Part shown: piece by piece, positions 5,764-10,489 of the stretch | Layout: each line of letters starts with the position of its first letter | Numbering within the stretch: the stretch's first letter is position 1 | Origin: Candidatus Colwellbacteria bacterium RIFCSPLOWO2_01_FULL_48_10 | GTDB taxonomy: Bacteria; Patescibacteriota; Minisyncoccia; UBA6257; Colwellbacteraceae | Assembly (NCBI GenBank): GCA_001817755.1 | Contig: MHIY01000008.1 | Coordinates: forward strand, 10,970 to 21,458 | Direction of reading: 5' to 3' | Length of the DNA: 10,489 bases | Made by a program: the position numbers and the translations under genes | Notes under the pieces: model-generated | What the model was told of the DNA's origin: nothing | What the model saw: only the letters and a program-made list of their open reading frames with translations | Databases searched by the model: none

Positions 5764-6882
5764 ATGGCTAAAAGAGCCCTTGGATTTATTTTAGTTCCGG
5801 CTTTCTTTTTGGCGACCATCATCCTGTCGGTACCATTCCTGAAAACAGTTCAAGCCGCGGTAACCATAAGCAATCTCAGTATAGCCGATGAGGATAACCA
5901 TATTGACGAGCCAGGGAGCTATGGCGTTAGTTTCGATTTGGTTACGCCTCTTCCTATAAACGATTCCATAAACGTTATTTTTATCCGGGATTTCACCTTC
6001 CCTGCAGGAGAGGTGCAAGTAACATCCACTAACACTCAGCTAGCCTGCGCCCCTCAGAACAGTAATAAAAAAATTGCTTGCCTCAACTCGTCAGCCGGAC
6101 CCATCTTGGCTGGAACAGCCATCCTCATAGAGATAGACGGCGTTAAAAATCCTCCCAAGGTCGGCAGCTATTCCATAACCGTTTCGACAACCGGAGGAGG
6201 CGACACTGAAAACGTTACCATCCTTGCCCCATTTGCCGAACCCGATGGAGACAGCGATAACTCGTCTTCTGGCCTGGACTGTAAATTCAGTTTCAAATTC
6301 TGGAAGGGTATTCCTGATTGTCTGAAAAGCCTGACTGTATATTTTCCAAACAAAGTTGCCAATTTCATTATTGGGATATTGAGTTCGATAATAGGGTTCT
6401 TCATGAGCATACTCTTAGGACTAGCGGCGCTCCTAGTGGATTATGCCGCGGATCTCAGCAGCAATTTCGGCCCCAAGTCCGCAGCCAGAATTGGTTTTGA
6501 CGTTTCTCTGGGCATAGCCAATATCGGTTTTATAATCTCCATAATCGTTATAGCGTTTGCGACCATTCTGCGGCGCACGAGCTACTCGATGGAAGAGGCT
6601 TTACCTCGGCTCATAATAATCGCGATACTCATGAACTTCAGCTGGTTCATCGCGATAGAGATAATCAAAATAAGCAACACGATTGGGGAAGGGCTTATCA
6701 CCGCAGTCGGGAATGCGGCCAACATTCCTCTGAATCGGCATGAGTTTGGCAAGCTTGGTGATTTTTTCAAAGATGCCGTTGGGCTTAAAAGCGGGGCCAG
6801 TGCAGATTCTCTGATCCCTGGGGATAACGAGAAATATTTATTTTTGTTCGGTCCGGGCGTTTCTTTCTACTTGCGATCATAA
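5764..6882 (+). CDS. Secreted-domain membrane protein, probable N-terminal half of VirB6/TrbL-like component
   Basis: An N-terminal signal or anchor segment (about 5-31, ending VQA before AVTIS) precedes a Thr/Ser-rich beta-type domain (about 32-165). That domain probably lies outside the membrane. It has Cys95/Cys106 and, further on, Cys173/Cys186, which could form disulfides. Three membrane helices follow (about 199-226, 248-269, 281-303). This is the layout seen upstream of prgI and virB4-like genes in Patescibacteria, where the polytopic protein normally continues into further helices of the VirB6/TrbL type. Here the frame stops after 372 residues with the tail GPGVSFYLRS. The continuation is encoded 8 bp later in another frame. 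The protein therefore looks truncated by a frame change, or made as one part of a two-subunit version. Confidence 0.75.
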   Translation: MAKRALGFILVPAFFLATIILSVPFLKTVQAAVTISNLSIADEDNHIDEPGSYGVSFDLVTPLPINDSINVIFIRDFTFPAGEVQVTSTNTQLACAPQNSNKKIACLNSSAGPILAGTAILIEIDGVKNPPKVGSYSITVSTTGGGDTENVTILAPFAEPDGDSDNSSSGLDCKFSFKFWKGIPDCLKSLTVYFPNKVANFIIGILSSIIGFFMSILLGLAALLVDYAADLSSNFGPKSAARIGFDVSLGIANIGFIISIIVIAFATILRRTSYSMEEALPRLIIIAILMNFSWFIAIEIIKISNTIGEGLITAVGNAANIPLNRHEFGKLGDFFKDAVGLKSGASADSLIPGDNEKYLFLFGPGVSFYLRS

Positions 6883-6890
6883 GAGGACTT

Positions 6891-8201
6891 ATGGGAGTCG
6901 TCATGCAATTCATATTCGGCCTGGTGGGACTCTTTGCTCTCATAGCCACTGCAGTCATGCTCCTCATAAGGTATATTTCGCTGAGCCTGATGCTCGCTCT
7001 ACTGCCGATAGCGCTGGTGCTTAATATATTCCCAAACCTCAATATCGGCGGTAGCGAACATCCATTCTACAAATGGCAACACCAATTCACCAAGTGGGTC
7101 CTGTTCTACCCGGTGGCTATGTTTTTCCTCGCAATTGGTTTTACGGTCGCCAACCCGAATAATTTAAGCGCTAGCCTGAACCCGCTAACGAACATTGTAA
7201 ATATGCTCGTGGTGGTAGGAATAATGATCGGCGGACTTATCATCGCCCAAGAGATGGGCGTAACCGGCGCGCACATGGCTAATGCTCTAGCCTCGAAAAC
7301 GATAAGAAGAATGCCCAAAAACATCGATTGGGCAATGAAAAGAATGAGGGGTCGTGGCGGGCAAAGTCCTGCAGAAGCTGGCGCACCGGGCGCAGGCGGC
7401 GCACCGGCAGCGAGAAGATTAGACCTGGCCGCCGCGCCGCATGGCGTGCCGACACAAACCGGAACATTTGCGGACATGTACAGCGCGGAGGATTTGGCCG
7501 CAAGCGCGCCGAGACCGACAACGCAGGCCGAAACCCCGACAACACCAGCCGCTCCGCCGGCAGAGCCGGAAAGGCGAGCGTTCGGCGACCTTTACACCGC
7601 CGAGGATCTGGCGGCAAGCGCACCTGGACCAGAGGCAACTCCGGCAACGACACCAGAAACTCCCGGAACAACAGACGCCGGACACGCGCCCGAGACAGGA
7701 GGTGCCACTAAACACAAGGACAGCCTATGGAGCAGGCTGGTAAAATACAGCGCAGGCAGTCCAAGCACACTTAAGATATTAGAGCATGGCGCGGAAGAGA
7801 TCGCTGGCGAAGGTGCTGACATATTCGAGGGTCTAATGCCAGGCAAAAGCGACGACCTGAAAACAAACGAGGAAAAGCTCGCGAAACTGAGGGACAAGCT
7901 CGAAAAACTGGCCGAGAAAAGCATCGACGAGGACTACCTCATTATTCTTGACAAACTCGATAAGGACGACAAAGCCAAGACTGACAAGAAGATGTCTAAA
8001 GTCGTCAGGAAGGGCAACGAAAGACGAAGAGATGCGCTTATGAATAGCAGGGATGCTCGGCTTGAGAGATACTTCAGCGAATGGAATGAAAGCCAAAAGG
8101 GAGTCGAAAAAACCATCAAGAAAGTGTTACAACATGGTGGCCAGGTTAAACCTAGCAAATTAGACAAGGCTCCGGCGCCAAAACAGGAACTTAATACCTA
8201 A
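6891..8201 (+). CDS. Polytopic membrane protein with Pro/Ala linker and coiled-coil tail, probable C-terminal half of VirB6/TrbL-like component
   Basis: Four hydrophobic segments (about 5-26, 29-48, 69-87, 101-119) include LLIRYISLSLMLALLPIALV, the best-conserved part of Patescibacteria VirB6/TrbL-like proteins. These are followed by GLIIAQEMGVTGAHMA. Next come a GC-rich Pro/Ala/Thr linker (about 155-270) carrying two copies of a F-x-D-x-Y-x-AEDLAASAP motif, and a charged, coiled-coil-prone tail (about 320-415). The ATG at 6891 has AGAGGA 3 bases upstream, one of the few Shine-Dalgarno-like sites in the window; the ATG at 6903 is an alternative. The frame is open upstream back to 6828 and would encode FFLLAIIRGL just before the start. 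That extends the first helix and suggests this was once fused in frame to the preceding gene. Confidence 0.75.
   Translation: MGVVMQFIFGLVGLFALIATAVMLLIRYISLSLMLALLPIALVLNIFPNLNIGGSEHPFYKWQHQFTKWVLFYPVAMFFLAIGFTVANPNNLSASLNPLTNIVNMLVVVGIMIGGLIIAQEMGVTGAHMANALASKTIRRMPKNIDWAMKRMRGRGGQSPAEAGAPGAGGAPAARRLDLAAAPHGVPTQTGTFADMYSAEDLAASAPRPTTQAETPTTPAAPPAEPERRAFGDLYTAEDLAASAPGPEATPATTPETPGTTDAGHAPETGGATKHKDSLWSRLVKYSAGSPSTLKILEHGAEEIAGEGADIFEGLMPGKSDDLKTNEEKLAKLRDKLEKLAEKSIDEDYLIILDKLDKDDKAKTDKKMSKVVRKGNERRRDALMNSRDARLERYFSEWNESQKGVEKTIKKVLQHGGQVKPSKLDKAPAPKQELNT
7467..7625 (+). repeat. Two-copy 15-residue motif in the Pro/Ala linker
   Basis: The peptides FADMYSAEDLAASAP (codons 7467-7511) and FGDLYTAEDLAASAP (7581-7625) are 38 residues apart. 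Their DNA has diverged at many third positions, while 12 of 15 residues are identical and the rest conservative. The repeat is therefore kept by selection on the protein and is not a recent slippage product. Confidence 0.7.
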
Positions 8202-8213
8202 AATAGACTTCAG

Positions 8214-8975
8214 ATGATCGACTATAAATCCATAACTTTAAAAGCGATAAACAATAAGTTAATGACCGCAGACCCAAGGCTGCGCGAACTTATGAACTCA
8301 AACGAGCTCACCGAAAAAATTCACTGGATAAGCAGTGACTACAACTTCGATGCCGACGACAACGAAAACCTGGCTTTTCACAAGCTGGTCGGCGCAACAC
8401 TCCTCGGGTTCATAAAGCCAGACGAACTCCCCGAAGCGATAACGACATTCATAGCAACGAGCCAAGAAAATGCACTAGCGGCAACGAACGAGGTCAAGAG
8501 AGACATCCTCCCGCTCGCGGGCACACAAACAGCGCCTATTGTGCAACCGATAACGAACACCACAACACAACCGCCAACAAGGCCCGCGCCACTTCCAGTT
8601 CCGCCACGCCCAGCAAGTCAAACCCCGGCAGCCGCATCAGCTCCGTTTGTCCTCCACGAAACGAAAGAGGTTAAGTCTGACATACAAACCGACATCGACA
8701 CCCGCGGCACTACCCGCCCAGTCTTCTATAAACCCGCATTCGCGCCGCCGAAACCGGGCACGAACTACGCTCAGCTAGCGCCAGCCAAGGTTGATATTGG
8801 CGGCGCGCCGGTAACCGCCCAGCCGGTGCCTGCAACACCTCAAGCAGATAGAACCGTAAACTATACTATGCCGGCGCAGACTCCGTTCGGCACGGTCAAA
8901 ACAAACCCCGTTGCCGCTCCCTCAACCAGCGTCAACTCGGAGAACATAATAGACCTGAAGGATCTACCAAGATAA
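8214..8975 (+). CDS. Secretion-operon protein of unknown function with helical head and Pro-rich tail
   Basis: I do not recognise a named family for this 253-residue soluble protein. Residues 1-95 are predicted mainly helical, with IHWISSDYNFDADDNENLAFHK and LVGATLLGFIKPDELPEAI as the strongest conserved-looking stretch. I associate similar heads with Patescibacteria operons that carry prgI and virB4-like genes. From about 105 the protein is a low-complexity Pro/Ala/Thr tail that ends with the acidic ENIIDLKDLPR. There are no membrane helices and no signal peptide. It starts 12 bp after the preceding stop without a Shine-Dalgarno sequence; TAAAAT at 8199-8204 is a possible -10. A role as a cytoplasmic adaptor or accessory factor of the apparatus is inferred from context only. 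Confidence 0.7.
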   Translation: MIDYKSITLKAINNKLMTADPRLRELMNSNELTEKIHWISSDYNFDADDNENLAFHKLVGATLLGFIKPDELPEAITTFIATSQENALAATNEVKRDILPLAGTQTAPIVQPITNTTTQPPTRPAPLPVPPRPASQTPAAASAPFVLHETKEVKSDIQTDIDTRGTTRPVFYKPAFAPPKPGTNYAQLAPAKVDIGGAPVTAQPVPATPQADRTVNYTMPAQTPFGTVKTNPVAAPSTSVNSENIIDLKDLPR

Positions 8976-8995
8976 TTCAAAGTTGAAAAATCAAA

Positions 8996-9361
8996 GTGCA
9001 AAATGACAATTCAAAATTTAAAAGTGAATTTAAACATCGGCTATACTCTTGGGTTATCAGGCTGATAAATTTCATTAGCTCTCTTAATAAGGAAGTTGTA
9101 AGTGAGGTTATGGGAAAACAACTGCTTCGTTCCGGAACAAGCATACTTGCCAACTACGTAGAAGCCAATTCGGCTAGTTCAAAAAAAGATTTTATAAATT
9201 TCTTTACGCACTCATTAAAATCAGCCAACGAATCAAAGGTTTGGATTTCTTTAATGAAGGATACGGGCAGAGGAAATACAAATGAGTTAGAATGGTTAAT
9301 GGCCGAGTTGATCGAAATATCGAATATTTTGGCATCTAGCATGCCTAACTATGAAAGGTAG
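8996..9361 (+). CDS. Four-helix-bundle protein, S23/IVP (23S rRNA intervening-sequence) family, copy 1
   Basis: This 121-residue all-helical protein starts with GTG; no in-frame ATG gives the conserved N terminus. Family hallmarks are LLRSGTSILANYVEA, SASSKKDFINFF, HSLKSANESKVW and the C-terminal EISNILASS. S23 proteins are small pentameric bundles first seen in insertions of 23S rRNA and related in fold to the Avd protein of diversity-generating retroelements. Their function is unknown, and many Patescibacteria carry numerous copies. The protein is about two-thirds identical to copy 2, and its first 13 residues are identical. The GTG and the 5' coding bases lie inside the left inverted repeat of its cassette. 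The gene is AT-rich compared with its neighbours and interrupts the secretion-like operon between two structural genes. No frame damage is visible. Confidence 0.85.
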   Translation: MQNDNSKFKSEFKHRLYSWVIRLINFISSLNKEVVSEVMGKQLLRSGTSILANYVEANSASSKKDFINFFTHSLKSANESKVWISLMKDTGRGNTNELEWLMAELIEISNILASSMPNYER

Positions 9362-9385
9362 AAAATAATCTTTAAATTAAGTATC

Positions 9386-9418
9386 TGTAATTTTGATTTT
9401 TGATATTTAAATTTTAAA
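9386..9418. repeat. Inverted repeat, left flank of prgI (right end of cassette 1)
   Basis: This 33-base stretch is the reverse complement of 9959-9991 at 29 positions, including a perfect 20-base run at 9399-9418 whose complement reads TTTAAAATTTAAATATCAAA. It ends 6 bases before the prgI start codon. Confidence 0.7.
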
Positions 9419-9424
9419 CTATTT

Positions 9425-9958
9425 ATGCACTTCCAAGTCCCCCAATTTATTGAGACTGAGGATAAAATAATCGGCCCGCTCACGCTGAAGCAGTTTCTCT
9501 ACGTCGCGGCGTGCGGCTTTGGCTCGTTTCTGCTCTATTTTGTTCTCGAAGTTTGGCTGTGGCTCATCGTCGCTCTCGTCATAATGTCCATCGGCATTTC
9601 TTTTGCCTTCCTTAAAGTGAACGGCCGGAACATGGCCTTCTTCGCCAGGTCCGCTATGTCCTATGTATGGAACCCGAAAACGTACGTGTTTCGGGCAAGA
9701 ACGATATCCGCTCCGGCGCACGAAATGGCTGAAGCAAAATATGTAAAAGCGCCCGCGAAGGCAGTGCCCGCGCCGATACAAAGTCGGATCAAAAATATCA
9801 GCGAACAGCTGGCCACTTCGAAAACGGCCATACCAAAACGCGAACAAGCCTTGCCGCCGTCGCTCGCCTCCGCGCCCAAGGAGGTCAAAGAAAGATATGA
9901 AATGGTCCGGCGGATAACCGGCGACAGCGAAATGGCGCGAAAGGTAGACTATAGATAA
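9425..9958 (+). CDS. PrgI-family membrane protein of a VirB4-linked secretion apparatus
   Basis: The N terminus FQVPQFIETEDKIIGPLTLKQFLY is the PrgI family signature. Two adjacent membrane helices follow (about 22-41 and 44-63) with FAFLKVNGRNM and a WNPKTYVF segment. The C-terminal third (about 95-177) is a basic, Ala/Pro-rich cytoplasmic tail longer than the minimal domain. In Gram-positive and Patescibacteria type IV-like systems, PrgI proteins are encoded directly before the VirB4/TraC ATPase and are thought to form part of the inner-membrane channel, comparable to VirB3. Here the usual neighbour is displaced by an S23 cassette. The gene sits tightly between two inverted-repeat copies, 6 bases from one and abutting the other. 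There is no Shine-Dalgarno sequence before the ATG. Confidence 0.88.
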   Translation: MHFQVPQFIETEDKIIGPLTLKQFLYVAACGFGSFLLYFVLEVWLWLIVALVIMSIGISFAFLKVNGRNMAFFARSAMSYVWNPKTYVFRARTISAPAHEMAEAKYVKAPAKAVPAPIQSRIKNISEQLATSKTAIPKREQALPPSLASAPKEVKERYEMVRRITGDSEMARKVDYR

Positions 9959-9991
9959 TTTAAAATTTAAATATCAAAGTGCAAAATGACA
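9959..9991. repeat. Inverted repeat, right flank of prgI (left end of cassette 2)
   Basis: This is the partner of 9386-9418 (29 of 33 complementary positions). It begins immediately after the prgI TAA and runs into the GTG start of S23 copy 2 at 9979. Confidence 0.7.
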
Positions 9992-10350
9992 ATTCAAAAT
10001 TTAAAAGTGAATTTAAGCAAAGGTTATATAACTGGGTTTTGAGGATGGTAAGATTGATTGCCTCGCTCCCCAAGGAAGTGATTTCCGAAGTTATAGGAAA
10101 ACAGCTTGTACGGTCTGGGACAAGCGTATTGGCGAATTACATTGAGGCTGGTTCTGCCAGTTCTAAAAAAGATTTCATAAATTTCTTCAATCACTCGCTG
10201 AAATCATCCAATGAATCCAAGGTTTGGTTGACGCTGTTAAGAGATACTAATAAATGCGATAAAAATGAGTTAAAATGGTTATTAGATGAACTGGATGAAA
10301 TCTCGAAAATTCTAGCCTCTAGCATCATCACCATGAAAGGCAAAAGATAA
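9979..10350 (+). CDS. Four-helix-bundle protein, S23/IVP family, copy 2
   Basis: This 123-residue paralogue of the S23 gene at 8996 uses the same GTG start and the same first 13 residues. It keeps the motifs RSGTSVLANYIEA, SASSKKDFINFF and HSLKSSNESKVW, and its C terminus is longer (IITMKGKR). Substitutions between the copies are mainly conservative (I/L/V, K/R, D/E), so both appear to be under protein selection and not decaying. Known S23 proteins form small oligomeric helical bundles without an established function. The copy separates prgI from the virB4-like gene, two genes that are normally adjacent. Confidence 0.85.
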   Translation: MQNDNSKFKSEFKQRLYNWVLRMVRLIASLPKEVISEVIGKQLVRSGTSVLANYIEAGSASSKKDFINFFNHSLKSSNESKVWLTLLRDTNKCDKNELKWLLDELDEISKILASSIITMKGKR

Positions 10351-10406
10351 TTTTTTAACTTTAATCTGTGATTTTGATTTTTGATATTTAATCTTTAAAT
10401 TTAAAC

Positions 10407-10489
10407 ATGCCTCAAGATCAGGCCGGACAAACGCAACAATTCGTAGATATAAAAGAAATAAAGGACGGGGTGGTTCTCCTGAAAAACGG
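10407..10489 (+). CDS. VirB4/TraC-like ATPase, N-terminal fragment
   Basis: Only 27 codons are inside the window: a short Gln-rich leader, then FVDIKEIKDGVVLLKNG. That stretch matches the N terminus of the VirB4/TraC-type ATPase that follows prgI in Patescibacteria, where it continues into a SLRAVL-like strand. VirB4 ATPases power assembly and substrate transfer of type IV secretion or conjugation machines. The Walker motifs lie beyond the right edge. Identification rests on this short match plus gene order. Confidence 0.65.
   Translation, partial: MPQDQAGQTQQFVDIKEIKDGVVLLKN

Larger units (their letters stand above)
8983..9418 (+). mobile_element. S23 cassette 1 with imperfect terminal inverted repeats
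   Basis: An AT-rich unit fills nearly all of the space between the Pro-rich gene and prgI. The left repeat, ATCAAAGTGCAAAATGACA (8990-9008), is the reverse complement of 9386-9404 at 15 of 19 positions. The core kept on both sides is ATCAAA-n3-CAAAAT-n-ACA. It carries one gene, an S23/four-helix-bundle protein. A second unit of the same organisation and orientation lies 983 bp further on. There is no transposase and no clear target duplication, so mobility is inference. Confidence 0.5.
9959..10385 (+). mobile_element. S23 cassette 2 with imperfect terminal inverted repeats
   Basis: This is a second AT-rich S23 unit in the same orientation as the first, beginning at the base after the prgI stop. 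Left repeat 9973-9991 and right repeat 10367-10385 are reverse complements at 15 of 19 positions, with the same ATCAAA-n3-CAAAAT-n-ACA core. The left end 9973-10016 is identical over 44 bases to 8990-9033 of cassette 1, while the rest of the gene has diverged. A transposase is absent, and whether the unit moves is not known. Confidence 0.5.

Noticed and set aside
7106..7924. Several long open frames on both strands across the Pro/Ala/Thr linker
   Set aside because: Low-complexity GC-rich coding DNA lacks stops in other frames. The translations are Arg/Cys/Ser-rich and look artificial.
8214..8975. TonB-like energy transducer because of the Pro-rich tail
   Set aside because: There is no N-terminal membrane anchor and no C-terminal TonB domain, and the folded part is at the N terminus.
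9386..9991. CRISPR repeats from the recurring AT-rich flanks
   Set aside because: Only four diverged, partly inverted copies separated by genes, with no short regular spacers and no cas genes.

Overview
The window looks like a chromosomal segment of a Patescibacteria/CPR bacterium, probably Parcubacteria-like. The evidence is the membrane cluster in its right half: a VirB6/TrbL-like polytopic protein, a small PrgI-family protein and the start of a VirB4/TraC-like ATPase. It is interspersed with four-helix-bundle (S23/IVP-type) genes and AT-rich spacers, a combination I associate with these genomes. The standard genetic code fits every gene. No rRNA, tRNA, CRISPR array or transposase is visible.

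Left half (1-5760), housekeeping genes: the 3' part of a CofD/YvcK-type gene, a HAD phosphatase 2 bp behind it, a TraR/DksA zinc-finger protein, comM (YifB-type AAA+ ATPase), a convergent LysM-LysM-M23 peptidase gene, and divergent rsmA/ksgA. The spacers from 1123 to 4919 contain long hairpins whose arms are self-complementary but unrelated between sites: 1151-1293, 1683-1798, 3374-3512, 4662-4739, and a 36-bp perfect palindrome at 4790-4825. The two elements on either side of the dksA-like gene share an internal core (25 of 28 bases plus a second hairpin with the same TTTAG loop), so they look like two members of one structured RNA or DNA element family.

Right half (5764-10489), a likely type IV secretion/conjugation-like or surface apparatus operon, all on the + strand. 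A secreted-domain plus membrane protein (5764-6882) is followed by a membrane protein with a long Pro/Ala and coiled-coil tail (6891-8201); together they look like one VirB6/TrbL-like protein now split by a reading-frame change. Next come a Pro-rich protein of unknown function, S23 copy 1, prgI, S23 copy 2 and the virB4-like start. Each S23 gene sits in an AT-rich cassette of about 0.45 kb bounded by imperfect inverted repeats with core ATCAAA-n3-CAAAAT-n-ACA. The left repeat contains the GTG start codon. Two such cassettes have separated consecutive genes of the secretion operon.

Expression signals: the dksA-like gene has a consensus promoter (TTGACA, 17 bp, GATAAT) that places transcription start on or next to the ATG. 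Several other genes have weaker -10-like hexamers at similar distances and no clear Shine-Dalgarno sequence, which suggests leaderless or near-leaderless mRNAs.

The best candidates for something undescribed are the S23 inverted-repeat cassettes and the paired structured element flanking the dksA-like gene.
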